Assembly: GCF_022271435.1 (NCBI RefSeq)
Contig: NZ_JAFIQY010000007.1
Location: 186,001-250,000, forward strand
DNA from: Streptomyces monomycini
GTDB taxonomy: Bacteria; Actinomycetota; Actinomycetes; Streptomycetales; Streptomycetaceae
DNA: 64,000 nt
Reading direction: 5' to 3'
How positions within the stretch are numbered: position 1 is the stretch's first letter; every line of letters starts with the position of its first letter. Shown piece by piece: positions 1-8,672 of this stretch. Under the pieces are notes generated by a model. That model did no database searches. It saw nothing but the letters and a program-made list of their open reading frames with translations, and had not been told where the DNA came from. The position numbers and the translations under genes are program-made.

Positions 1-1363
1 GCTGTGCGACCCGTTCGGCGGCCTGCTGACCCGTGAGCACGGCGCCGTTCATGGTTCCGGCCCACTCGCCCGCGGTTTCCACCCCGGCCCAGTGGACGCG
101 CCCGTGAGGCTCCGTGAGGGCGCTGCCGTAACTGACGGATGCATAGGGGGCTACAGCAGGGTTCGGCCCTCCCGGGGCGAACGGTTCGGATTCCGCCCCC
201 CAGCAGTGGTCCAGGTAGCCGATGGGGGTGCTCGCCTGGGCGCCGTACAGCTCGACGAGCTGGTCGATCACCCGGCGACGTCGATCGGCCGAGCGGAAAC
301 CGTCGAAGACGCGAGGGTCGCAAAAGGCCATCAGGACACCTGGTCCGCTGTCGCCGGGTGAAACGTCGAAGGTGATGAACACGGTCCCGGTGTCGGTCAG
401 TGCCTCCCCCGAAAGCCCGCTGCTCCGCCAGAAGGGCTTCTCATAGGCGACGAACGCCTTGCTCAGCGTGCCCAGACGCCAGGTCTTCGTGAGCCCTTCG
501 GCCTTTTCAGGCAGGGCAGGTTGGAAAACGATGTCGGCGCGGTGTGAGGGGGCGGCAGTGACGATGGCGTACTTGGCGTTGATCACTTTCGAGTCGGTGC
601 TCACCGTGACGCCGCTGTCGTCCTGGCTGATTCGGCGAACAGGGGCACCCACGACCACCCTGTCGCCGAGTTGCTCGGCGAGCCTCATGGCGATCTCTTG
701 AGTGGTTTCGGTGATTCGCTCCTCTTGCTGACCGCCCTCGACGCTGAGCATGTGCTCTACACCCCCTGCAGCGCGAATGTAGCGCAACGCGTGCAGCAGA
801 GAGACGTCCCCCGGGCTGCAGCCCCACTGCACCTTGGTGAGGATGGACATCAGCGCACGAGTGCTCGTTGTCGCTTGCTGCTGGTCGAGCCATTCTCCGA
901 ACGAAATCGCGTCAAGCCGGCCGGCGTCCGGGGATTCCCAGGCTCCATCGACGTCGATGGTCGAAGTCAGCTCCCCCACCGCCATCTGGATGCGGGCCAA
1001 GTCCTCCAAGGCTTCAGGTGAGACCTCGGGAAAGGTGCCGGTGTAGGTGCTGCGCTGTCCGTCCATCCACAGGACGTTGTGGCCTTCGTCGAACTGACTG
1101 GTCGTGGTGCACCCCAATCGGCTCGCGAGGTCTCGGATCGCAGTGTGCCGCCGTGCGACCCACGTTGCCCCGAGGTCGACCTTGACTCCGGCCACTTCGC
1201 CTGAGAACGCTCGGCCTCCGACGCGGTCGCGACCTTCTACGACCAAGACCGACACGCCCATGTTCACCAGCTGTTCTGCGGCGGTCAGGCCGGCGAAGCC
1301 AGCACCGACGATCACGACGTCGACTGCTGTGTCCTCGGTTCCGCCTTCAAGAGAGTTCGACAT
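1..1363 (-). CDS. Flavin monoamine oxidase, paralogue A (C-terminus cut by window edge)
   Basis: FAD-dependent amine oxidase, predicted to oxidise a primary or secondary amine to the imine/aldehyde with release of H2O2. The N-terminus carries a Rossmann dinucleotide motif (VIVGAGFAGL) followed by EGRDRVGGR and GATWV, as in the MAO/putrescine oxidase family. Towards the window edge it keeps the C-terminal FAD-site segment (VETAGEWAGTMNGAVLTG). The start at 1363 is set by a strong AAGGAGG ribosome site 6 bases upstream. It reads to the window edge without a stop, so the last residues are missing. It is a close paralogue of the amine oxidase at 15821-17215, matching it along nearly its whole visible length, and both share the upstream hydrolase tail. 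The substrate is not deducible. Confidence 0.9.
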   Translation of the reverse strand, partial: MSNSLEGGTEDTAVDVVIVGAGFAGLTAAEQLVNMGVSVLVVEGRDRVGGRAFSGEVAGVKVDLGATWVARRHTAIRDLASRLGCTTTSQFDEGHNVLWMDGQRSTYTGTFPEVSPEALEDLARIQMAVGELTSTIDVDGAWESPDAGRLDAISFGEWLDQQQATTSTRALMSILTKVQWGCSPGDVSLLHALRYIRAAGGVEHMLSVEGGQQEERITETTQEIAMRLAEQLGDRVVVGAPVRRISQDDSGVTVSTDSKVINAKYAIVTAAPSHRADIVFQPALPEKAEGLTKTWRLGTLSKAFVAYEKPFWRSSGLSGEALTDTGTVFITFDVSPGDSGPGVLMAFCDPRVFDGFRSADRRRRVIDQLVELYGAQASTPIGYLDHCWGAESEPFAPGGPNPAVAPYASVSYGSALTEPHGRVHWAGVETAGEWAGTMNGAVLTGQQAAERVAQ

Positions 1364-1450
1364 GCTTTCCTCCTTCACTCACGCGGTCCGCGCATTGTGA
1401 GATGTATTGGGTGAACGGGGCAGTAAGGGATTCGGGAATGGGATGTTCCG
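1347..1450 (-). pseudogene. Remnant of alpha/beta-hydrolase C-terminus
   Basis: The last ~33 codons before a stop overlapping the amine oxidase A start read PESLTAPFTQYISQCADRV then SEGGKHVELS. This matches the end of the intact hydrolase at 17199-18134 (PEALVGPVTTYVSQHANRV then GEGGNHVRIS), which overlaps its own amine oxidase start in the same way. Upstream the similarity disappears. I infer that a hydrolase-amine oxidase pair was duplicated and the hydrolase copy was deleted down to its tail. Confidence 0.7.
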
Positions 1451-1559
1451 TCGTGCCGGTATGGCGACGCGCCACGCCCGAATCCGCGGTTTTCATTCCT
1501 GGTTCCGACTCCTCGTTGGTCGCGGTTCCGACGTTTCCACCGTCCCAACTGTGGATCCC

Positions 1560-1615
1560 GCCTGCAACAAAAACGTGCACCTGTCTCGTGCGGAAGAAGT
1601 GCACGATGCACCGAA
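1560..1615 (-). promoter_or_regulatory. Promoter-region element with GTGCA-N3-TGCAC palindrome
   Basis: GTGCACGATGCAC at 1600-1612 is a perfect 5-bp inverted repeat with a 3-bp spacer. On the minus strand it is followed by a CAGGTGC block, as in the related elements at 8627-8639 and 19763-19775. It lies about 240 bp upstream of amine oxidase A. It is probably the binding site of a shared regulator, by inference from recurrence. Confidence 0.55.
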
Positions 1616-1916
1616 CTCTTGATTTCGGATGGTCACCGATTGACAAGCGCTGTGATACGCACCATGCCCCGCCATGCCCGGAGCGCGTGACTTCATTCGG
1701 ACAATTCGGCAATCGTGAACGTGCTTGCCGTTCGGTCTCGTAATCGAACACCGGCGTCGGCTGCGGTCTGTTCCCTCGGAAGGAATCAGAACAGAGAAGG
1801 ATTTCAGTCGAGCAGGTAGTGGTCGCTCTTGAGCGGCTGCCCTGTCAGCGCCGGATGGCCGAACACTCCAGGGTGCCGCTGACCTTTGGGCGGTGGCGGT
1901 GGCGGTGGTGGGGGCG
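1613..1916. other. Non-coding stretch with G-rich run
   Basis: No convincing gene. Positions about 1889-1920 form a G-rich tract (repeated GGTGGC then a G run) with G-quadruplex potential, next to the terminator-like hairpin. Confidence 0.5.
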
Positions 1917-1956
1917 GAGGCCGGATCGGCCGAGTTGTGCCTGGTGATCCGGCCTC
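1917..1956 (-). terminator. Hairpin downstream of alcohol dehydrogenase
   Basis: GAGGCCGGATC (1917-1927) pairs with GATCCGGCCTC (1946-1956): an 11-bp perfect stem with an 18-base loop, 13 bases past the dehydrogenase stop. There is no clear T-run, which is common for actinomycete terminators. Confidence 0.55.
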
Positions 1957-1969
1957 CGCTCTCCTTTGC

Positions 1970-3031
1970 TCAGGGGACGAGTACGAGGCGGATCGGGTCT
2001 CCGGTCTTCTTCTCCAGCCGGGCCACGGCGTCTGCGGCTTCCGCCAGGGGGATGTGGGCGCTGACGGAGGGGCCGAGGTCGATGCGTCCGGCGGCGGCCA
2101 GTCCGACGAGCTGTTCCACGTGCTCCGGTTCGGAGCCGTAGTGTCCGCGGATCTGCCGGACGTTGAAGCAGAAGTCGATGCTGTCGGCGACGGTGACCGG
2201 CTCCGGGGTGAGGCCGGCGAGCACCAGGACGCCGTTCGGGCCGAGCACGGTGGTGGCCTGGGTGCGGGCCGCTCCGACGCCGGCGAAGTCGAAGGCGACG
2301 TCGATGCCCCGGCCTGCCGTGGCCTCGCGCACCGCCTCGGTGAAGTCTCCGGCCGTGGGATCCAGCGCGTGGTCGGCGCCGAAGAGGAGGGCGCGTTCGC
2401 GCGCTGAGGGCAGCGGGTCGACAGCGATGACAGGGGCGGCGCCGACCAGGCGGGCGAGCCGGATGCCGTGGGCGCCGAGGCCTCCCGCTCCCCAGATGCC
2501 GACTGCCTGCGCGGGGCGGACCGCGCCGGTGTCCACGATCGCGGCGTACGGGGTGGAGACGGCGTCGGGGATGATCGCGGCTTGGTCGAACGGCAGGTGG
2601 TCCGGGATGGGGAGCAGGGTTTCCTCCCGGGCCAGGGCGTACTGCGCCCAGCCCCCGTCGTAGTCCACCCCTCGGGTCAGCGGCCGGCGGCAGGGCATGC
2701 GGCGCAGACAGTCGGCGCAATCGCCGCACGCCTGCCCGGCCTGGAGCACGACCCGCAGGCCGGGAGTCCAGTCGCCCTTCACATCGGGGCCGACGGTGTG
2801 GACGACGCCGGCCACCTCGTGGCCAGGGGTGATGGCACCGGAGCCCTGGACGGCCTCCACGGGGTAGAAGGGGCTCAGGCTGCCGTCGATCAGATGGAGG
2901 TCGGACAGGCAGACGCCGGCGGCCCGCACTTCGACGAGGACCTCGCCCGGGCCGGGAACCGGGACCGGGACCTCTTCGACGGCGAAGGCGCGGGTGTCCA
3001 GGCGAAGCCGTCCGGCCAGCATGGTGTTCAT
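1970..3031 (-). CDS. Zn-dependent medium-chain alcohol dehydrogenase
   Basis: 353-aa MDR-superfamily dehydrogenase interconverting an alcohol and an aldehyde or ketone with NAD(P). Visible features are the catalytic-zinc segments GVCLSDLH and GHEVAG, a structural-zinc cysteine cluster (CGDCADC plus a later Cys), and the cofactor motif GAGGLG. The start at 3031 is preceded by GAGG 7 bases upstream; the longer frame to 3139 runs through the operator and is unlikely. It is divergent from the P450 gene, with operators in between, so the two are probably co-induced. A plausible role is further oxidation of alcohols made by the hydroxylase. The exact substrate is unknown. Confidence 0.88.
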   Translation of the reverse strand: MNTMLAGRLRLDTRAFAVEEVPVPVPGPGEVLVEVRAAGVCLSDLHLIDGSLSPFYPVEAVQGSGAITPGHEVAGVVHTVGPDVKGDWTPGLRVVLQAGQACGDCADCLRRMPCRRPLTRGVDYDGGWAQYALAREETLLPIPDHLPFDQAAIIPDAVSTPYAAIVDTGAVRPAQAVGIWGAGGLGAHGIRLARLVGAAPVIAVDPLPSARERALLFGADHALDPTAGDFTEAVREATAGRGIDVAFDFAGVGAARTQATTVLGPNGVLVLAGLTPEPVTVADSIDFCFNVRQIRGHYGSEPEHVEQLVGLAAAGRIDLGPSVSAHIPLAEAADAVARLEKKTGDPIRLVLVP

Positions 3032-3081
3032 GCGGAAACCTCGATGTGCTCGGTGAAAAGTGCGCATGCAATGCATACACG

Positions 3082-3105
3082 CGACATGGTCGTATGACCA
3101 TGTCG
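3082..3105. promoter_or_regulatory. TetR-type operator 1 (dehydrogenase side)
   Basis: Two 11-bp half-sites, CGACATGGTCG and TGACCATGTCG, are separated by TA. Together they form a 24-bp perfect palindrome. On the minus strand it is followed directly by GCGTGTATGCAT, a plausible -10 region for the dehydrogenase. The design matches 3211-3234 and 7209-7232. Confidence 0.7.
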
Positions 3106-3210
3106 GGCAACCGTGTCTGCTGACGAGGTTTCCTGTCAAGCGATGCCCGCCGGACGTTCTCAGGGGTCGGCAAGTTCCCTCGGATGACTGTGTCCCTCGG
3201 TACAGTCAAG

Positions 3211-3234
3211 CGACATGTTCACCCGACAAAGTCG
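3211..3234. promoter_or_regulatory. TetR-type operator 2 (P450 side)
   Basis: CGACATGTTCA, then CC, then CGACAAAGTCG: the same 11+2+11 design as operators 1 and 3, with one diverged half-site arm. It is followed by GCGTGTAGGTT, giving a possible -10 (TAGGTT) 40-45 bp upstream of the P450 start. Confidence 0.65.
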
Positions 3235-3281
3235 CGTGTAGGTTAGCGAGGGACTGCTGGAGTGAAACGAAAGGCACGCTC

Positions 3282-6200
3282 ATGACTCAGGTGTCCGTAG
3301 GCGCGGCGCGGGCGATCCCCGAGCGCCCCCCGCTGCCCCTCGTAGGCCACGCGTTCAACGTTCCCGCAGGCGCGGACTTCCTGGCCTACCTGCTGAAGGA
3401 GTTCAAGGAATTCGGGCCCGTGTACCGGCTGCGGGTCTTCGGGAGGGACACCGTCATGATCGGCGGCCTGGACCTGGTGACCGAACTGTCGGACGAGACC
3501 CGCTTCCGCAAACACCTTCACGCCGACCTGGTCGAGGTCCGGGCCCTGGCCGGAGACGGCCTGTTCACCGCCTACAACCATGAACCGAACTGGCGCAAAG
3601 CCCACGACATCCTGATGCCCGCGTTCTCGCTCGGCGCGATGCGCAGCTACCACGCCCCCATGCTCAAGGTCGCCCGCTCACTGATCGGCAAGTGGGACCG
3701 GCTGGCCGGGGTGCAGTCGGTGGATGTCCCCGACGAGATGACCAGGCTGACCTTCGACACGATCGGCCTGTGCGGCTTCGGCTACGACTTCCAGTCCTTC
3801 CGCCGTGACGACCTGCATCCGTTCGTCGACGCGATGACCCGGGCTCTCGTCTTCGCCCAGGAGAAGGGCGAGTCCATCCCGGGCTCCGAGCTGTTCAAGA
3901 GGAAGAAGGTCGAGCAGTTCCGCACGGACGTCGACCTGATGACGGACCTCGTCGACGATGTGATCAAAGAGCGCCGCGCCTCCGGCGACACCAGCACGGA
4001 CGACCTGATGGGGCTGATGCTGCACACCAAGGACCCTGCCACCGGCGAGCCGCTGGACGACGTCAACATCCGCCACCAGGTGATCACCTTCCTGATCGCC
4101 GGCCATGAGACGACCAGCGGCGCGCTCTCCTTCGCCCTGTACTACCTGACCAAGCACCCGGAGGTGCTTGCCCGGGCCCAGGCCGAGGTGGACGCCTTGT
4201 GGGGTGACACCGACTCCCCGGACCCCCAGTACGGTGACATCGGCAAGCTCACCTACATCCGCCAGGTGCTCAACGAGAGCCTGCGGCTGTGGCCGACGGC
4301 TCCCGCGTTCGCCGTCGAGCCGATCGAGGACACCGTCATCGGCGGCAGGTACCCGGTACACAAGGGCGATTCGCTGATGGTGGTCACCTCGGCCCTGCAC
4401 CGCGATGCGGCCTGGGGGGAGAACGTCGAGCTGTTCGATCCCGAGCGCTTCACTCCCGAGCGGGAGGCGGCCCGCTCGGTCCACGCCTTCAAGCCGTTCG
4501 GCAACGGCGAGCGGGCCTGCATCGGCCGCCAGTTCGCGCTGCACGAGGCCACCCTGCTGCTGGGCCTGCTGGTGCACCGTTACCGCCTGATCGACCACAC
4601 CGACTACCAGCTGAAGATCAAGTCGACGCTGACCATCAAGCCCGACGGATTCCGCCTCCGGCTCGCCCGCCGCACCAGCGGCGAACGGCGCCTGCCCGCC
4701 GTGACGGCGGCGCACCCCCTCGTGGACCCGACCGCGGCCGTGACGCGCCGCGTGAGCGGCACCGCGCTGACCCTGCTGCACGGCTCCAACCTCGGCACCT
4801 GCGCCGGCATCGCCCGCGATCTCGGCACGGACGGCGAGGAGCACGGCTTCACCCCCTCCGTCGCCTCCCTCGACGCGTACACGGGACGGCTGGCCGGCAC
4901 CGAGGGCCCCGTCGTCATCGTCGCCGCGTCCTACAACGGTCGTCCCACCGACGACGCCGCCGAGTTCGTCGCCTCCCTGGAGGACCTCGCACCCGGCTCG
5001 CTCGCCGGGCTGCGGTACGCCGTCCTCGGGGTCGGTGACCGCAACTGGGCAGCCACCTACCAGCGGATCCCCACCCTGATCGACGAGCGTCTGACCGCCG
5101 CCGGCGCCGCCCCGCTCATGGAGCGCGGCAGCGCCGACGCCTCCGGTGACTTCGCCGGAGCGGTCGACCAGTGGACGGAAGACCTGTGGGCGGCCCTTCT
5201 GGACGAGTACGGCGAAGCGGTCGCCGGCGAAGCGGCCGGCCCCGCACCGGAAACGGAAGGGGAAGGGCTGTACGAGCTGGAGGACACCTCGGAGTCGGTC
5301 CTCGGCGGCCTCACCGATCGCCACGGCGTCCAGCCGATGGAGGTCCTCGAAGCGTACGAACTCGTCGACACCGACCACGAACTCGGTCGCTCCAAGCGGT
5401 TCCTGCGGCTCCGGCTGCCCGAGGGCGTCACCTACCGCACCGCCGACCACCTGGCCGTCCTGCCCAGCAACCCCGAGGCCCTCGTCCAGCGTGTCGCCGA
5501 CCGCTTCGGCCTCGACCTGGACCGCACCGTCCGGCTGCGCGCCCGCCGCCGGAGCCGCGGCGCCCTGCCCGTCGACCGGCCGCTGCCCCTGCGCCGCCTG
5601 CTCACCGACTTCGTCGAGCTCCAGGACCCGGCCACCCAGGAGCAGGTCGCGGTGCTCGCCGAGCACACTGCCTGCCCGCCCGAGAAGCAGCCGCTCACGG
5701 CCTTTGCCACCGCCGGCCCCGACACCTTCCGGGAGCAGGTGACCCTCGCAGGGCTCAGCGTCCTGGACCTCCTGGAGCGCTACCGCGCGTGCGAACTGCC
5801 CTTCGAACGCTTCCTGGAGCTGCTGCCGGTACTGCGCCCCCGGCACTACTCGATCTCGTCGTCCGCCGCGGCCCGGCCCGGCGAGGCCGACCTGATGGTG
5901 TCACTGCTCGCCGCGCCCCACCGGTCGGGGGAGGGCACCTTCCGGGGCATCGCCTCGCACTTCCTGCAGACGGTGAACGCGGGCGATGTGATCCAGGCCC
6001 GGGTCCTGCCGTGCAGCGAGTCCTTCCGCCTTCCCGAGGACACCTCGGTACCGGTGATCTTGATCAGCGCGGGCACCGGCCTCGCGCCCTTCCGCGGCGC
6101 GGTCCTCGATCGCCACCACACCGGCTCGACCGGCACCCTGCTCTGCTACTTCGGCTGCGACCATCCCGACGTGGACTTCCTGCACCGCAAGGAGTTCGAG

Positions 6201-6497
6201 GCGGCCGAGGCGGCCGGCGCCGTCAGCATGCGCCCCACCTTCATGCATGCACCCGAGAACGGCGCCCGCTTCGTCCAGGAGCGCATCGCCGGTGAGAGCG
6301 AGGAGGTGTGGTCGGTCCTGGAGGCCGGCGGACGCGTCCACATCTGCGGCGACGGCCGCCGTATGGCACCCGCCGTACGGGAAGCGTTCATGACGCTCTA
6401 CTGCGAGCGGACCGGTGCGAGCGATGAGCAGGCCGTGGCATGGCTCGCGGAGCTCGTCGAGGCCGGACGCTACGTCGAGGACGTCTGGGCCGGCTGA
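3282..6497 (+). CDS. Self-sufficient cytochrome P450-NADPH reductase fusion (CYP102/CYP505-like)
   Basis: A 1071-aa fused monooxygenase that likely hydroxylates fatty acids or related lipophilic substrates at subterminal carbons using NADPH and O2. The P450 domain (about 1-455) has the I-helix motif AGHETTSG, the ESLR motif (NESLRLW) and the heme loop FGNGERACIG, with the Cys ligand near residue 412. A flavodoxin-like FMN domain follows (about 495-645, starting LLHGSNLGTC), then a ferredoxin-reductase FAD/NADPH module (about 690-1071; RHYSISSSAA, ISAGTGLAPFRG, VHICGDGRRM). The start at 3282 is chosen for its AAAGG site and for lying downstream of the operator. The organisation resembles CYP102A1, whose gene in Bacillus is repressed by the TetR-family BM3R1, and a TetR gene sits immediately convergent here. 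The substrate is inferred from family only. Confidence 0.95.
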   Translation: MTQVSVGAARAIPERPPLPLVGHAFNVPAGADFLAYLLKEFKEFGPVYRLRVFGRDTVMIGGLDLVTELSDETRFRKHLHADLVEVRALAGDGLFTAYNHEPNWRKAHDILMPAFSLGAMRSYHAPMLKVARSLIGKWDRLAGVQSVDVPDEMTRLTFDTIGLCGFGYDFQSFRRDDLHPFVDAMTRALVFAQEKGESIPGSELFKRKKVEQFRTDVDLMTDLVDDVIKERRASGDTSTDDLMGLMLHTKDPATGEPLDDVNIRHQVITFLIAGHETTSGALSFALYYLTKHPEVLARAQAEVDALWGDTDSPDPQYGDIGKLTYIRQVLNESLRLWPTAPAFAVEPIEDTVIGGRYPVHKGDSLMVVTSALHRDAAWGENVELFDPERFTPEREAARSVHAFKPFGNGERACIGRQFALHEATLLLGLLVHRYRLIDHTDYQLKIKSTLTIKPDGFRLRLARRTSGERRLPAVTAAHPLVDPTAAVTRRVSGTALTLLHGSNLGTCAGIARDLGTDGEEHGFTPSVASLDAYTGRLAGTEGPVVIVAASYNGRPTDDAAEFVASLEDLAPGSLAGLRYAVLGVGDRNWAATYQRIPTLIDERLTAAGAAPLMERGSADASGDFAGAVDQWTEDLWAALLDEYGEAVAGEAAGPAPETEGEGLYELEDTSESVLGGLTDRHGVQPMEVLEAYELVDTDHELGRSKRFLRLRLPEGVTYRTADHLAVLPSNPEALVQRVADRFGLDLDRTVRLRARRRSRGALPVDRPLPLRRLLTDFVELQDPATQEQVAVLAEHTACPPEKQPLTAFATAGPDTFREQVTLAGLSVLDLLERYRACELPFERFLELLPVLRPRHYSISSSAAARPGEADLMVSLLAAPHRSGEGTFRGIASHFLQTVNAGDVIQARVLPCSESFRLPEDTSVPVILISAGTGLAPFRGAVLDRHHTGSTGTLLCYFGCDHPDVDFLHRKEFEAAEAAGAVSMRPTFMHAPENGARFVQERIAGESEEVWSVLEAGGRVHICGDGRRMAPAVREAFMTLYCERTGASDEQAVAWLAELVEAGRYVEDVWAG

Positions 6498-6516
6498 TTC
6501 TCACGAGTGGACAGAG

Positions 6517-6555
6517 ACGTTTGCGGGCGCACCCGGAAGGTGCGCCCGCAAACGT
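6517..6555. terminator. Bidirectional terminator between P450 and tetR
   Basis: A 17-bp perfect stem (ACGTTTGCGGGCGCACC and its complement) with loop CGGAA, between two convergent genes. Confidence 0.85.
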
Positions 6556-6567
6556 GTCCACGTCGTG

Positions 6568-7194
6568 TCAGGCCGTCGGCACGTCCGGCAGGGCGAGGCT
6601 GCCCTTGGCCAGCGCCACGGTCGCGGCCACGAGTGCCCTGAGGCCCGTCCGCTCAGTGGCCTCGTCCGGCAGGCACAGGAGGACCTGCATGGTGAGTCCG
6701 TCGAAGCCGGAGAGGAAGAACCGGGCCACCGTCTCCGGGGACTCGGCCAGTTCCTGTCCCGTCCTCGCGGCCGTCTCGGTGATCACCTGTGCGGTCACCT
6801 CTATGACCCGCCGGTAGTGGCTCTGCCGGGCCTCGTTGAGACCGGGGACGCGCAGGGCGAACATGGTCAGCTCGCTGAGCAGCTGGTGGTGCGTCGTCGG
6901 CTCCCGCACAGTGCCCCACAGGGCTCCCGCCAAGGCGCTGAAGGTCTCCTCGAAGCCCGCGTCCTCCGGCGCGGCCCGCTGTACCTGCGCGACCAGCTCG
7001 TCGGTGATCTGGTCCATGACCGCGCGATAGAGGTCCTCCTTCGTGCCGAAGGTGTAGTGGACGGTGGCCTGCGCGACACCGAGCTCCGCGGCGATGGCGC
7101 GGGTACTCCCCGCGGCGACACCCTCCCGGGTCATCAGGTCGATGGCCGCCTTGATCAACTGAGGGCGGCGCTCCGCCGCGGACACATGAGCCAT
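6568..7194 (-). CDS. TetR-family transcriptional repressor
   Basis: 208-aa repressor. An N-terminal helix-turn-helix (about 10-55; STRAIAAELGVAQATVHYTF) is followed by a helical ligand-binding domain. It most likely controls the convergent P450 gene and the alcohol dehydrogenase, because the operator design upstream of both also sits just upstream of its own start, implying autoregulation. The -10 hexamer TATAGT (7201-7206, minus strand) ends only six bases before the ATG, so the transcript is probably leaderless. By analogy with BM3R1, a fatty acid or similar hydrophobic effector would release it; that is inference. Confidence 0.9.
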   Translation of the reverse strand: MAHVSAAERRPQLIKAAIDLMTREGVAAGSTRAIAAELGVAQATVHYTFGTKEDLYRAVMDQITDELVAQVQRAAPEDAGFEETFSALAGALWGTVREPTTHHQLLSELTMFALRVPGLNEARQSHYRRVIEVTAQVITETAARTGQELAESPETVARFFLSGFDGLTMQVLLCLPDEATERTGLRALVAATVALAKGSLALPDVPTA

Positions 7195-7200
7195 ACGCCC

Positions 7201-7232
7201 ACTATATTCGACTTAGTCGGGCGACACAGTCG
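7201..7232 (-). promoter_or_regulatory. tetR promoter with operator 3
   Basis: CGACTTAGTCG, GG, then CGACACAGTCG at 7209-7232: two near-perfect 11-bp palindromes spaced by 2 bp, placed where the spacer and -35 region should be. TATAGT at 7201-7206 is the -10. Confidence 0.7.
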
Positions 7233-7541
7233 GCTCGGCCGAGGGCTCTGCCGCCGGCCGGGCGGACAGCTCGGTCGAACGCACCCTACCGTCGTGGGCC
7301 GAGCGGTGATTCAGTCGCCAGGTGTCCGGCCCGCTGCCCGCGGGGAGAGTCTGCCCGGCCCGGGTGACGTTTCGCTCGCGAGCGTCGAATGCGGAGCGGC
7401 GGGCCCGGATGAGGCCGCTGGATCGGACGGGAGGCGCATCGCGGCACCCCAGGAGATCCAGAAAGGCGCTGACGTGACCCCGTCACCGTGATGGAGCACT
7501 ACGGTCGGGAGTCAGGGCGCGTGTCCTGATCGGGCCGGCTC
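7233..7541. other. Gap without recognisable gene
   Basis: About 310 bp between the tetR promoter and the end of the PhyH gene. Short overlapping frames exist on both strands but none has a credible start or known motif. Confidence 0.5.
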
Positions 7542-8408
7542 TCAGAGACCGAGGTAGTCGCCCAGATCGGCGTAGTCGACCTGCCACAGGCCAGGAGAGC
7601 CCGTCGGATACTGGGAGCGGAACCCGAGCATGCGCTGGACACGCGGCGAGAGCGTCCTGACGAGCTCCATGTCGACCAGGAAGGGGTACGCCTCCTCGCC
7701 GGTGAGGAACCCCGGGTTGAGGGCGAAGGCCACCGCCCGCCGGTACTCGTCGCTCGTCCGGTTCGCTCCACCCCCGTGCGCGGTCTTGCCGCTGAACAGC
7801 AGGGCGTCTCCGGCCTTCATGACCGCGGGAATCGTCTGCTCAGGAGTCCCGCGGTCCTCGAAGTCGCTCCAGTGGTTGCTCCCGGGGATGACGCGGGTGG
7901 CGCCGTTCTCCTCCGTGAAGTCGGTCAGTGCGATCAGGAAGTTGAGGGCGACTTCCGGGCCGCTGGGCCCCATCCCGACGAACGGGAACCAGTTCTCCAG
8001 GTCCCGGTGCAGCATCTGCGCCTGGCTCTGAGGACCGATCTCGATCACCTGTGCGGTGGTCATCCAGTACGTGCCCGACTCCGGGAGAAAGGTCCGGTCG
8101 CAGATCTCGTGGACCAGGCGGTGCTCGAGGATCTCGTCGCGGAACGTGGCGCTGTGCGTGACCAGGTTCGTGAGGCGCTTGGTGCTGCTGCCGTGGAACG
8201 CGGCCACCACGTCGTTCTCGTGGGTCGAGCCCGGGCGAAGCGCCTGCAGCGGGGGCTCGATCTCGGCGTTGAAGCGGTTCATCTGCTCCTGCGTCAGGAA
8301 GTTCTTGACGATGAGGCCGCCATCGCGGGTCAGGAGTTCGGCAATCTCGTCCGTCGGGGTGTCCGTCGCCACCGACGACAGGGGCCGGGGCTGCTTCTGC
8401 GTCGTCAT
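7542..8408 (-). CDS. Phytanoyl-CoA dioxygenase (PhyH) family protein
   Basis: A 288-aa Fe(II)/2-oxoglutarate-type oxygenase fold. The facial-triad candidates are HRD (MLHRDLENW) and the distal His in KTAHGGGANRT with a following Arg. The segment GATRVIPGSNHW is typical of PhyH proteins. The start at 8408 gives GAGAGG an 8-base spacing; an ATG two codons earlier (8414) is too close to it. It lies at the 3' end of the minus-strand oxidative operon and has its own copy of the shared promoter region upstream (8527-8672). It probably hydroxylates a pathway intermediate, substrate unknown. Confidence 0.85.
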   Translation of the reverse strand: MTTQKQPRPLSSVATDTPTDEIAELLTRDGGLIVKNFLTQEQMNRFNAEIEPPLQALRPGSTHENDVVAAFHGSSTKRLTNLVTHSATFRDEILEHRLVHEICDRTFLPESGTYWMTTAQVIEIGPQSQAQMLHRDLENWFPFVGMGPSGPEVALNFLIALTDFTEENGATRVIPGSNHWSDFEDRGTPEQTIPAVMKAGDALLFSGKTAHGGGANRTSDEYRRAVAFALNPGFLTGEEAYPFLVDMELVRTLSPRVQRMLGFRSQYPTGSPGLWQVDYADLGDYLGL

Positions 8409-8526
8409 GTGCATTCCTCTCCCTCACCATGAACTTCGGTTGACCGCACGCCCGATCGGCCGCCGGCATCCTGGCTGTCGTGGTCGACTGCGCGTCGCCC
8501 TGACGACGGCCAGGCGGGTTCGATCG

Positions 8527-8672
8527 TGATGGCGTTTCCTCGCTGTCCCTGTGGCTGGTGGCGCCACTCTCGCCAGCCACGACCGCCGGCGAGAACGACA
8601 GCGAGCACCTGCTTTGCCCGGGTCCGGTGCACGTTGCACAGGCCGGTCGCACCGCCGCGGTCATACGGCGGC
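8527..8672 (-). promoter_or_regulatory. Duplicated promoter region with GTGCA-N3-TGCAC palindrome
   Basis: About 145 bp closely resembles 19661-19810 upstream of the flavin monooxygenase: shared stretches include GAGAACGACAG, GAGCACCTGCTT and the palindrome GTGCACGTTGCAC at 8627-8639. Where the monooxygenase copy has its start codon, this copy has ATC instead of ATG, so the original start was lost and the first usable gene is PhyH at 8408. Confidence 0.65.

Noticed and set aside
1497..1751. Upstream part of the 134-aa minus-strand frame ending at 1347
   Set aside because: Only its last ~33 codons resemble a protein (hydrolase tail); the rest covers the promoter palindrome and has no family resemblance.
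3678..5846. 722-aa open frame antisense to the P450-reductase gene
   Set aside because: Gly/Val/Glu-rich low-complexity text without motif or start signal; typical shadow of a high-GC gene in the opposite frame.
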